The notes under the pieces: generated by a model
What the model was told of the DNA's origin: nothing
The model's database searches: none
What the model saw: the letters and a program-made list of their open reading frames with translations, nothing else
Shown here: positions 15,679 through 22,328 of the stretch, piece after piece
Numbering within the stretch: position 1 is the first letter of the stretch
Layout of the letters: the number at the start of each line of letters is the position of its first letter
Assembly: GCA_934155625.1 (NCBI GenBank)
Contig: CAKPHD010000025.1
Location: forward strand, 1-24,308
Reading direction: 5' to 3'
DNA from: an uncultured Clostridia bacterium
GTDB taxonomy: Bacteria; Bacillota; Clostridia; TANB77; CAG-508
DNA length: 24,308 bases
Program-made: the position numbers and the translations under genes

Positions 15679-16688
15679 TGTTAGATAATTCTGAATTGTT
15701 AAAATTGCACACAAATCAAAGACTACTAATAATGGAAATGCAATCAAGAGGAATTAATGTTGATAGTATCTATAAAGAAATAGAACTTATAAAAGCAGAG
15801 TATGGAAAACATGTAGAATGGATTTTAGATAGGGATTCTTCTATTACTCCTTACTCTGTTTCTATTATATGTGGCGATAAATATATAACAAAAAAGATTC
15901 TTGAGCAAAATAAGATAAGTGTGCCTTTAGGAGAAAAATTTTTATCAAATGAATGGAAATTGTCTATTCTTTATGCAAGAAAAATAGGTTTTCCTGTTGT
16001 AGTTAAACCAGTTTTTGGTTCTCATGGAGATAATATATATATGGATATTGAAAGTGAACCAGAACTTAAGGAGATAGTTCAAAATGTATTTGGTAACAAA
16101 TTAAAAGTACCATTTATAGTTGAAAAACAATTTGATGGAAAAGAATATAGAGTGTTTTTAACTAAAGAAGGGCAATATGCAGTTTTACATAGAGAACCAG
16201 CACATATAATTGGAGATGGAGAACATTCAATATTAGAATTAATACAAATAGAGAATGAAAAAAGACAATCAAGGACTAATTGCTTATGTCCAATTGCAAT
16301 TGATGAAATTACACAAAGTTATATGAACAAAAATAATATTTCTATGAAAGATATACCAAACAAAGATGAAAAAATATACTTAAGACACAATTCTAATGTT
16401 GCAAAAGGTGGTTTATGTATAGACTATACTGATAAAATACATCCATCTGTTATAGAAAACTGCAAGAAGATTTTAGAAACTTTTTCTGGATTATCTTATG
16501 TTGGAATTGACTATATGAGCAAAGATATTGTTGCTGAACAAACTTCAGATATGTATAATATTGTAGAAGTTAATACAGTACCTGGCATACATATGCACAT
16601 GAAACCAAGTGAAGGAACACCAAGAAATGTTGCAAAATATATGGTAGATATGATATTTCCAGAAACAAGGGAGCAAGTAAATGAATAG
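15678..16688 (+). CDS. ATP-grasp ligase, cyanophycin-synthetase-like
   Basis: A 336-residue ATP-grasp enzyme. Visible core elements are FPVVVKPVFGSHGDNI, VEKQFDGKEYRVFL, REPAHIIGDGEHSILELI, LRHNSNVAKGGLCIDYTD and VEVNTVPGIHMHM. REPAHIIGDG..SI.ELI and NSNV..GG..IDYTD are especially like the ATP-grasp domain of cyanophycin synthetase and GshF-type enzymes, which activate a carboxylate and join it to an amine. It overlaps the repeat-protein gene by one base (TAATG). With Glu, Ser and Arg in the repeats, side-chain ligation on the repeat protein is the natural guess, but attachment to a small molecule is equally allowed by the sequence. Confidence 0.85.
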   Translation: MLDNSELLKLHTNQRLLIMEMQSRGINVDSIYKEIELIKAEYGKHVEWILDRDSSITPYSVSIICGDKYITKKILEQNKISVPLGEKFLSNEWKLSILYARKIGFPVVVKPVFGSHGDNIYMDIESEPELKEIVQNVFGNKLKVPFIVEKQFDGKEYRVFLTKEGQYAVLHREPAHIIGDGEHSILELIQIENEKRQSRTNCLCPIAIDEITQSYMNKNNISMKDIPNKDEKIYLRHNSNVAKGGLCIDYTDKIHPSVIENCKKILETFSGLSYVGIDYMSKDIVAEQTSDMYNIVEVNTVPGIHMHMKPSEGTPRNVAKYMVDMIFPETREQVNE

Positions 16689-17370
16689 TTTTAATTTATC
16701 AGAAAAATCAAAAAATTATTATGAAGAAAATGATATTTATGAGATATTTAGTTTGGCAGAAGATTATCCAAATAAAATATTTGATTATCTATATCCTTAC
16801 ATACAAAATAAAATAGTTTTGGATTTAGGATGTGGTACAGGCAAGTTTATGCAAAAATTTTATAAAGACACAATTAAATATTATGGGTTAGATTTATCAG
16901 AAAAACAATTAGAAATCGCTAAAAATAAAGTTAAAGGAGAAAATGTTGATTTTATATGTTGCAGTGCTGAAAATATACCTCTACCAGATAACTCAATAGA
17001 TGTAATTATTTCAACTTGGGTATTAGGAACTATATTAGAAATTGATAGAAGAAATAAAGCCATTGAAGAAATGAAAAGAGTTTTGAAAAAAGATGGAGTT
17101 ATTTTTTTAGTAGAAAATGATATAGGTGGAGAATTTGAAATAATTAGAAATAGATATCCTAATATAAAAAGAACACAAGACTACAATAATTGGATAGAAA
17201 GTAAAGAATTTATTTGTGCTGATAAATTTGAAACATATTTTAAATTTGAGAATAAAGAACAAGCAAAAAAGGTATTTGGTAACATATGGGGAAGTCAAAC
17301 AGAAGAAAAGATACAAAGCAAAATAATAAAACATAACATTATCATTTATAAATATCGAAATAAAAACTAA
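16681..17370 (+). CDS. Class I SAM-dependent methyltransferase
   Basis: A 229-residue methyltransferase of the Methyltransf_11 type. Motif I is VLDLGCGTGKF (about 46-56), followed by YYGLDLSEKQLEIAK, a motif II-like CCSAENIPLPDNSIDVIIS and AIEEMKRVLKKDGVIFL. It overlaps the ATP-grasp gene by 8 bases and is the last gene of the operon, ending in a terminator. The methyl acceptor is unknown; the neighbouring repeat protein or a small pathway product are the likely candidates. Confidence 0.85.
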   Translation: MNSFNLSEKSKNYYEENDIYEIFSLAEDYPNKIFDYLYPYIQNKIVLDLGCGTGKFMQKFYKDTIKYYGLDLSEKQLEIAKNKVKGENVDFICCSAENIPLPDNSIDVIISTWVLGTILEIDRRNKAIEEMKRVLKKDGVIFLVENDIGGEFEIIRNRYPNIKRTQDYNNWIESKEFICADKFETYFKFENKEQAKKVFGNIWGSQTEEKIQSKIIKHNIIIYKYRNKN

Positions 17371-17393
17371 GAAGAACTCTTAGTTTTTATTTT
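17362..17393. terminator. Bidirectional terminator between the operon and the DUF6076-like gene
   Basis: AAAAACTAAGA (17362-17372) pairs perfectly with TCTTAGTTTTT (17378-17388), loop AGAAC. T-runs lie on the 3' side for both strands. It overlaps the stop codons of both convergent genes. Confidence 0.85.
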
Positions 17394-18471
17394 TTAAAAT
17401 CCAATCGTAAACTTGGTTTTCAGTAAGTTTGCCTTTTTTCATATCATTGATTTTTTCTTTAGCTTGTTTCTTCCAAGTTTCAAATTCTTTAATAAGTTTT
17501 GTGTTAGATTTATCTTTTCTAATTTGCATAAACTTTTGTTGATATGTTCTTCGGTATTCTCCCATAGCTTTATTATTTTTTAATCTTTCAGTATAAGATT
17601 GAAATGCTCCTAATGCTCTACAAGGCTTTGAATTTTCTTTTGGATAATCACAATAAACTTCATCTGTTTTAGCATTTGGAATAAAGTACATTCCACAATG
17701 TTGACATTTCTTAATTGGATAATTTGGTGTTTTAGAAAGTTCTTCAAGTATTGCATAGCAAATACTTGATAAGTCATTACTTTTATGTGTATCACTCATT
17801 GCAAGTATCTTATTTGTATCTTTTAAAGTATTCAATAAATCATATTCACTATTATTACCTATATCTTTGTATTTTCTTGAATAACTATCTCTTATAATAA
17901 AGTCATTTTCATAATATGTATATAATTTACCCATTCTTTTTATTAAGTAAACAGCAAATCTTTCTGAATATGTATATTTTTCAAGTGACTTTATATTATC
18001 TAAATTATAAATATATGTAACAGCTTTTATTAATTCTTGTTGTAAATCAATTAAGTTTTCTTGTAAATATTCAAATATTTTAGTTGTTGCTTTCAAATAT
18101 TCTTCATTACTACCATAATTTGATTTTAATTCAAACTTATAATTTCTATCTAAATCCCTTAATATTTCAAACCCATAAGCATAAAAGAAAGTTTTATTGG
18201 AACTTTCATAATTAGATAAGTCTGCATTTAGAAATCTTAATAATAATAGTCCAAACTTTTCGTGAAATGGAAAGTACATACTAGCAGGATGTTTAAGACC
18301 ATTATCAGTTAATTCTGTTTCTTTATAATACACATCTCTTACTCCATTTATATTATCTAAATCAAAACTAGCTTTATAAAAATATAAAGGTGTAGCATAA
18401 TATTCTATTTTTGTTTCGGTATTAAACCAAAAGTAAAAATCTTCAAAAAAGGCTACCTCTGGCAATTTCAT
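17380..18471 (-). CDS. DUF6076-like protein with Cys-rich zinc-binding motif
   Basis: A 363-residue protein that I link, cautiously, to DUF6076, a family found on clostridial mobile elements. The first two thirds are rich in Tyr and Phe with little motif content. A likely zinc site is C-x2-C-x17-C-x8-C: CQHCGMYFIP, VYCDYP and KPCRALGAF, similar to CGNR-type zinc fingers of DNA-binding proteins. The C-terminus is basic and helical (YRRTYQQKFMQIRKDKSN). On the minus strand, GGAG lies about 12 bases before the ATG at 18471. It faces the modification operon tail-to-tail. Function unknown. Confidence 0.6.
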   Translation of the reverse strand: MKLPEVAFFEDFYFWFNTETKIEYYATPLYFYKASFDLDNINGVRDVYYKETELTDNGLKHPASMYFPFHEKFGLLLLRFLNADLSNYESSNKTFFYAYGFEILRDLDRNYKFELKSNYGSNEEYLKATTKIFEYLQENLIDLQQELIKAVTYIYNLDNIKSLEKYTYSERFAVYLIKRMGKLYTYYENDFIIRDSYSRKYKDIGNNSEYDLLNTLKDTNKILAMSDTHKSNDLSSICYAILEELSKTPNYPIKKCQHCGMYFIPNAKTDEVYCDYPKENSKPCRALGAFQSYTERLKNNKAMGEYRRTYQQKFMQIRKDKSNTKLIKEFETWKKQAKEKINDMKKGKLTENQVYDWILKNKN

Positions 18472-18492
18472 AAGCTTTCATCTCCATTCTAT

Positions 18493-18521
18493 AATATAAA
18501 ATCTATAAAAACGATAAACAA
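18493..18521 (-). promoter_or_regulatory. Possible promoter of the DUF6076-like gene
   Basis: On the minus strand, TTGTTT (18516-18521), a 17-base spacer and TATATT (18493-18498), ending 21 bases before the ATG. In AT-rich sequence this is only suggestive. Confidence 0.35.
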
Positions 18522-18545
18522 TCCTAAAAAAATAATAAATTGTTA

Positions 18546-18574
18546 TTGACATTCTATAATTATTATACTATAAT
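18546..18574 (+). promoter_or_regulatory. Consensus SigA promoter for the HTH gene at 18786
   Basis: A perfect TTGACA (18546-18551), 17-base spacer and perfect TATAAT (18569-18574). The start of transcription would be near 18581, leaving a leader of about 200 bases that contains the inverted repeat ACAATACTTTT (18587-18597) / AAAAGTATTGT (18648-18658). No other gene or feature is seen in 18575-18772. Confidence 0.85.
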
Positions 18575-18785
18575 ACTAATATAAATACAATACTTTTTGC
18601 AAAACTTATTGCTAAAAGCTGTAGATAAAAAATTCACTAATTATCTTAAAAGTATTGTAAAACTTCATATTCAAGGTTTTAAACAGACTATAAAAGCACA
18701 ATAAAGTAATTAAATTTGTATTGTTAGGTGCTAAAAGTATAGTTTGAGAGAAATATAAAATTTTAAAAGAATGGAGGTGTAGAAA

Positions 18786-19268
18786 ATAAAAACTAAAACT
18801 GACAGCAAGGAAACAAAAGACAAAATAATTGATTTATTCTATGAAAATCATTTAAGACCATCAGATATAGCAAAACAATTAAAAGTTGCAAAATCCTATA
18901 TTACAAAGGTCATTCAAAAAGATTTCAGATATATTGAAGAAAAGGAATCAAGAAAAGCTAAAAATAAAGAAAAGAATAAAATTCAAAAAAGAGTATGTGC
19001 GAAGAACAGAAGAGAAAAAGAAAAACAAGAAAGACAGGAATACGAAAAATTAATGTTACTAATAAATAATGATAATGTAATCTTGTCTACTAAAAATAAA
19101 GAAAGTGATTTACAAGATGCAAAATGGAATAGAAGTGTTTACGAATATGATGAAAATTCAAGTGATTTAGTATTAAATCCAAATGTAAATGCTGGATATA
19201 ATCTTGCTAAAAGAGTTAGAAATATTGTAAATCCAGATAGTATAAAGAGTAAAAGAATATATGTTTAA
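18786..19268 (+). CDS. HTH DNA-binding protein with apparent ATA start codon
   Basis: A 160-residue protein with a sigma-region-4/resolvase-type helix-turn-helix near the N-terminus (KIIDLFYENHLRPSDIAKQL, then KVAKSYITKVIQKD), a long basic helix, and a C-terminal part AKWNRSVYEYDENSSDLVL..RVRNIVNP. I recognise this general pattern from clostridial element proteins but know no function. The reading frame has a TAG at 18780-18782 and no ATG, GTG or TTG before 19053, which is after the HTH. GGAGGTG (18773-18779) sits 8 bases (counted from GGAGG) before ATA 18786, so ATA is the best start. It has a consensus promoter and probably regulates the element. Confidence 0.72.
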   Translation: MKTKTDSKETKDKIIDLFYENHLRPSDIAKQLKVAKSYITKVIQKDFRYIEEKESRKAKNKEKNKIQKRVCAKNRREKEKQERQEYEKLMLLINNDNVILSTKNKESDLQDAKWNRSVYEYDENSSDLVLNPNVNAGYNLAKRVRNIVNPDSIKSKRIYV

Positions 19269-19361
19269 TTTGTATGCTTTGAAGAAATCAAAGTGTATTT
19301 TTTTATCTGTAATATTTTTATACTTTTAATAATAATATTGAAATGGAAGAAGGTGAGAATT

Positions 19362-19544
19362 TTGAAAAAGAGTTTGAATATTACATTTATCAATCCTAAT
19401 ACTGAAGAACAAATTGTACAAGCTATGGCTGGAGTGTTAGCTTATAATTTGGCAGAGAATAATGAAAAGATAAAATTTGATTATAGTAGTTTAAACTCTT
19501 TTCAAAATTCTCAAAGAGAAATGGAAGATGAATTAGAAATATAG
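19362..19544 (+). CDS. Small unknown protein (60 aa), TTG start
   Basis: I do not recognise this protein. It reads LKKSLNITFINPNTEEQIVQ and on to an acidic C-terminus (EMEDELEI); about 60 residues, soluble. AAGGTGAG (19350-19357) is well placed for TTG 19362; a start at 19293 would put a hydrophobic run before it without a ribosome site. It follows the HTH gene by 93 bases and may be co-transcribed. Because serine-recombinase elements usually need a small excision (directionality) factor, it is one candidate, on position and size only. Confidence 0.5.
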   Translation: MKKSLNITFINPNTEEQIVQAMAGVLAYNLAENNEKIKFDYSSLNSFQNSQREMEDELEI

Positions 19545-19602
19545 AGTAAAAAGACATATTAAAAGACTTATGATAAGACGTATGAAAATTTTGAAAAAAG
19601 TA

Positions 19603-19632
19603 TTGACTTTTGTTAATAAAAAAGAGTATAAT
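19603..19632 (+). promoter_or_regulatory. Promoter of the antitoxin-repeat RNA
   Basis: TTGACT (19603-19608), an 18-base spacer and TATAAT (19627-19632). Transcription would begin near 19639, about 35 bases before the first repeat, in a stretch with no open reading frame. Confidence 0.7.
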
Positions 19633-19672
19633 GAATATAATAGTAGTGGATATTTAATATCTACTATAATTA

Positions 19673-19766
19673 AAAATGTGAGTCGCAACCCTATTTGCGA
19701 ATTAAATGGATAGGTGAGAAAATGTGAGCCGCAACCCTGCTTGCGAGATATAAATGGGCAGGTGAA
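19673..19766 (+). ncRNA. cptI: Tandem pseudoknot repeats, type III antitoxin-like RNA (two units)
   Basis: Two units of 46 and 48 bases (19673-19718, 19719-19766), each starting AAAATGTGAG. Each folds as an H-type pseudoknot. Unit 1: TCGCAA/TTGCGA stem (19683-19688, 19695-19700), with loop CCTAT (19690-19694) pairing ATAGG (19710-19714). Unit 2: CGCAA/TTGCG stem, with loop CCTGC (19736-19740) pairing GCAGG (19758-19762). The loop pairing changes in both partners together. Promoter, repeats, terminator and then a CptN-like gene is the layout of type III toxin-antitoxin loci, where each RNA repeat binds and inhibits a toxin molecule. CptI repeats are about 45 bases. Confidence 0.72.
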
Positions 19767-19781
19767 AAAATGTTAATTATA

Positions 19782-19822
19782 GTAAAATGTGGGGTCTATA
19801 AAAAAATAGATCCCATATTTTC
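19782..19822 (+). terminator. Attenuating terminator between antitoxin repeats and toxin
   Basis: Arms around 19783-19798 and 19806-19821 (AAAATGTGGGGTCTAT with ATAGATCCCATATTTT) pair over about 16 bp with G-U wobbles, around a short A-rich loop. The T-run is short, which would allow partial readthrough into the toxin gene, as known for type III systems. Confidence 0.7.
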
Positions 19823-19845
19823 ATAAAAGGAGAAATGTAATAAAA

Positions 19846-20322
19846 ATGGTAATAGAAGATGGAAAATTTTACTTTATAAAAGATGAATTTTTTGATGTAT
19901 TTAAAGATTATGGTTTGATGGTAAATAAAGAAAATGGAAATAAAAGACCGTGTTACTTTTGTTTCAGAGATAGACAAAACAAAGAAATAATATGGTTTGT
20001 TCCAATATCTACTAAATATGACAAATATAAGAAAATCTATGACATAAAAAAAGTTAAAAGTGGAAAAAGACCAGTATATAACTTTGTTTTTGGTAATGTA
20101 TTAGGAAAGAAAGCAGTATTTCTTATACAAAATATATTTCCTACAACTATAAAATATATAGAGAAAAAATATAGAAATTCTAATATGGATGTTGTAATTC
20201 CAGAAATTGTTAAAGAAGAAGTTATTACAAAAGCATTAAGAGTAGTAAATCTTGCAGAAGATGGTGTAAATATTCCATTTTACAATATAATAGAGATGAG
20301 AAATATATTACTAAAAAGATAG
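19846..20322 (+). CDS. cptN: Type III toxin-antitoxin toxin, CptN-like endoribonuclease
   Basis: A 158-residue protein with the pattern GKFYFIKDEFFDVFKDYGLM, NKENGNKRPCYFCFRD, IIWFVPISTKYDKYKKIYD and FGNVLGKKAVFLIQNIFPTT, which I recognise as the CptN branch of ToxN-fold endoribonucleases. These toxins cut cellular RNA and process their own antitoxin repeats; they serve element stability or phage defence. AAAGGAG at 19826-19832 is 13 bases before ATG 19846, slightly long. The tandem pseudoknot repeats and terminator directly upstream support the call. The C-terminus ends with a helical segment (VVNLAEDGVNIPFYNIIEMR). Other ToxN subfamilies cannot be excluded. Confidence 0.72.
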   Translation: MVIEDGKFYFIKDEFFDVFKDYGLMVNKENGNKRPCYFCFRDRQNKEIIWFVPISTKYDKYKKIYDIKKVKSGKRPVYNFVFGNVLGKKAVFLIQNIFPTTIKYIEKKYRNSNMDVVIPEIVKEEVITKALRVVNLAEDGVNIPFYNIIEMRNILLKR

Positions 20323-20375
20323 AACAGTGACAATGGCACACAAAATGACACTGAAAGAGAACTAATCAAATGTAC

Positions 20376-20457
20376 TCGCCACCCTGTTAGCGACAAATAA
20401 ATTCACAGGTGAACAGATGTTACTCGCAAACCTACTTGCGACAAATAAAAGCGTAGG
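20376..20457 (+). ncRNA. Second pair of pseudoknot repeats downstream of the toxin
   Basis: Two more units with 48-base spacing and the same fold. Unit 3: TCGC/GCGA stem (20376-20379, 20390-20393), loop CCTGT (20383-20387) pairing ACAGG (20405-20409). Unit 4: TCGCAA/TTGCGA stem (20424-20429, 20436-20441), loop CCTAC (20431-20435) pairing GTAGG (20453-20457). The pairing covaries with units 1 and 2. The rest of 20323-20642 holds a short open frame, a 5-bp hairpin (20471-20490), a terminator and the recombinase promoter. No promoter specific to units 3-4 was found. Confidence 0.65.
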
Positions 20458-20500
20458 AGGACAAATTGAAACCGCTGACCAATATGCGGTATATAAGTAG
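20417..20500 (+). CDS. Possible 27-residue leader peptide overlapping repeat unit 4
   Basis: ATG 20417 is preceded by AGGTGAAC, with the AGG being the 3' partner of the unit-3 pseudoknot. The frame reads MLLANLLATNKSVGG and ends ADQYAVYK at 20500. It runs through the whole of unit 4. Coding status is uncertain; the RNA structure alone could explain the sequence. Confidence 0.3.
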   Translation: MLLANLLATNKSVGGQIETADQYAVYK

Positions 20501-20516
20501 TTGGGGTGTGAAGTTT

Positions 20517-20557
20517 AAAATCTATTCCAAAATAAAACGGAGTAGATTTTTTATTTT
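20517..20557 (+). terminator. Terminator before the recombinase gene
   Basis: AAAATCTATTCC (20517-20528) pairs with GGAGTAGATTTT (20539-20550) over 12 bp with one G-U, followed by a T-rich run. It separates the toxin-antitoxin locus from the recombinase. Confidence 0.85.
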
Positions 20558-20562
20558 TCGTA

Positions 20563-20591
20563 TTGTCTTTTTACAACTAATATGCTAAAAT
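20563..20591 (+). promoter_or_regulatory. Promoter of the serine recombinase
   Basis: TTGTCT (20563-20568), 17-base spacer, TAAAAT (20586-20591) preceded by TGC (extended -10). It looks SigA-like, not sigma-E-like, which suggests basal expression outside sporulation. Confidence 0.55.
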
Positions 20592-20642
20592 GTAACAGAA
20601 CGAAAACAACGAAACAGAAAAAATAAAGAAAGTAGTGATGTT

Positions 20643-22328
20643 ATGAAAATTGCAGCATATTGTAGGGTATCAACTGAAAAAGAAGCACAGATAGATTCAT
20701 TGGAAAAGCAAATAGAATTTTTTAATGAATTTACAAAAAAGAATGGCTATGAATTGTACAAGCTATATGCAGATGAAGGAATATCAGGAAAGCAAATAAA
20801 ACACAGAAAACAATTCCAACAAATGATGATAGATGCAAAAGCAAAACAGTTTGATAAAGTAGTAGTAAAAGATGTAAGCCGTTTTGCAAGAAATACAGTA
20901 GACTTATTACAAAGTGTAAGAGAGTTAAAATCTTATGGTGTACAAGTAGATTTCTTAAATAATGGAGAAGTAATGGAAGGTGGCTCTGAATTTATATTAA
21001 CAATTTTAGGAGCAATGGCACAGCAAGAAAGTGCAAATATGTCTAAAAGAGTTAAATTCGGAAAAGACATCACAGCCAAAAAAGGGAGAGTGCCGAACCT
21101 AGTATTTGGATATGACAAAATTCCAGATGAAAGATATACTTTAAAAATAAATGAAGAAGAAGCAAAAATAGTAAAAGAAATATTTGAAAGCTATGTATAT
21201 AAAGGAATAGGTACAACAAAAATAGCTTGGAATTTAAACGATAGAGGAATAAGAACAAAGAAAACAAAATCAAAATGGGTACAAACATCTATTGTAAGAA
21301 TGCTTAAAAATCCAATATATACAGGAAGAGTAACAAATAAGAAATCAGAAGTAACAGACTTTATAACAGGGACAAGAAAAGAATTGCCAGTAGAAGAATG
21401 GATAGTTGCCCACCGACCAGAAATGAGAATAATATCAGACGAACTATTTAACAGAGCACAAGAACTTTTAGAGCAAAGATCAAACGAATTTAAATTAAAT
21501 AACAAAAGAGAAAAAACAGAATATGTATTTAGCACACTTATATATTGCAAACATTGTGGATACTCATTTAGAAGAATAAAGAGAAAATATACAGCTGATG
21601 GACCAGAATATATAAGATGGGTATGTAGTGGAAGAAATTCAATGGGAGTAAACCATTGTCCAAACACAACAGTAATTGATGAAGAAGAACTTTTAAATGC
21701 AATAAAAATATATTTAAAAAGTATAATAAAAAATAAAAAAGATTTTATGAAAGCTGTTGAAAAAGAATTTGAAAAGATTACAAAATTAAGAGAAAACAAT
21801 GAAAAAAGTGAAGAAAGTCTTTTAAAAGAAATTGAAAAAGTAACAGTTAAAAAACAAAAATACATGGAAATGTTTCAAAATGAAATAATCAATATACAAG
21901 AATTAAAGAAATATACAAATCCGCTAAATGAAGATATAGCAAGACTTGAAAGAGAATTAAAACTAATTACATCAGAAATAAAAGAAAAAGATGTATTAGA
22001 AAAAGAACTTAATAAAACAATAAAAACAGTAGATGACATATTAAATAATCAAACAATAACAAATGCAATGTTAAAAACAATTATAGATGTAATTGAAGTA
22101 GATTCAGATTCAAATGTAGAAGTAAGACTAAAATTACTAAATGAAATAGGAACAAATGAGCCAGTAATAACAAAATTTGAAGACATTTACCAAAATGGAG
22201 AAGACGCAGAAAACAAAGATGCCAATAATAATGGAGAAAATCCTACCGTTACGAAAAGTAACAACAGTACACAAAGATGTAACCGAAAGGTTAATGGAAA
22301 TAAATCCAATGCTAGCAAAAGAAGTTAG
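20643..22328 (+). CDS. Large serine recombinase of the spoIIID element
   Basis: A 561-residue large serine recombinase, the enzyme family that integrates and excises phages and skin elements. The N-terminal catalytic domain starts MKIAAYCRVSTEKEAQIDSL (nucleophile Ser10, with Arg8), with VVVKDVSRFARNTVDLL and GAMAQQESANMSKRV; then the recombinase domain (VFGYDKIPDE..WVQTSIVRMLKNPIYTGRV), a zinc ribbon (CKHCGYSF, VCSGRN..NHCPN), a coiled coil of about 130 residues and a low-complexity tail. The ribosome site is weak. From residue 542 the tail is read from the attachment core and the spoIIID 3' half in another frame. On the excised circle, residues from 546 would change and the protein would stop at 551. 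Confidence 0.96.
   Translation: MKIAAYCRVSTEKEAQIDSLEKQIEFFNEFTKKNGYELYKLYADEGISGKQIKHRKQFQQMMIDAKAKQFDKVVVKDVSRFARNTVDLLQSVRELKSYGVQVDFLNNGEVMEGGSEFILTILGAMAQQESANMSKRVKFGKDITAKKGRVPNLVFGYDKIPDERYTLKINEEEAKIVKEIFESYVYKGIGTTKIAWNLNDRGIRTKKTKSKWVQTSIVRMLKNPIYTGRVTNKKSEVTDFITGTRKELPVEEWIVAHRPEMRIISDELFNRAQELLEQRSNEFKLNNKREKTEYVFSTLIYCKHCGYSFRRIKRKYTADGPEYIRWVCSGRNSMGVNHCPNTTVIDEEELLNAIKIYLKSIIKNKKDFMKAVEKEFEKITKLRENNEKSEESLLKEIEKVTVKKQKYMEMFQNEIINIQELKKYTNPLNEDIARLERELKLITSEIKEKDVLEKELNKTIKTVDDILNNQTITNAMLKTIIDVIEVDSDSNVEVRLKLLNEIGTNEPVITKFEDIYQNGEDAENKDANNNGENPTVTKSNNSTQRCNRKVNGNKSNASKRS
22243..22283 (+). repeat. attR: core plus one attP arm
   Basis: The core GTACACAAAGATGTAAC lies at 22267-22283. 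CTACCGTT at 22243-22250 is the exact inverse of AACGGTAG at 7850-7857 beside the left core. On the joined circle the two arms are equidistant from the CA at 7829-7830 in the core, giving a symmetric attP of 56 bp. Confidence 0.82.

Larger units (their letters stand above)
7826..22266 (+). mobile_element. 14.4-kb skin-like intervening element inserted in spoIIID
   Basis: The element spans 14,441 bp from the shared core in the 5' half of spoIIID (7826) to the same core in the 3' half (22267). It carries a large serine recombinase at its right end, a MobV relaxase with an oriT-like region, a seven-gene modification operon, a CptIN-like toxin-antitoxin and accessory genes. Removing it by recombination at the core restores an in-frame spoIIID. 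Known comparison: the sigK skin elements of Bacillus subtilis and Clostridioides difficile, also excised by large serine recombinases in the mother cell. That this one is excised in development is inference. Confidence 0.88.

Noticed and set aside
19673..20457. Possible CRISPR array
   Set aside because: Only four imperfect units in two pairs, separated by a gene; no constant repeat with unique spacers and no cas genes. The covarying pairing fits structured RNA.
20463..20583. A frame starting TTG after the GGAGG of repeat unit 4 and running through the terminator
   Set aside because: It reads through a clear rho-independent terminator and the recombinase promoter, so it is unlikely to be translated.
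21191..21865. Long minus-strand open frame inside the recombinase (224 codons)
   Set aside because: Antisense shadow of a well-supported gene, with no ribosome site and a composition typical of reversed A-rich codons.
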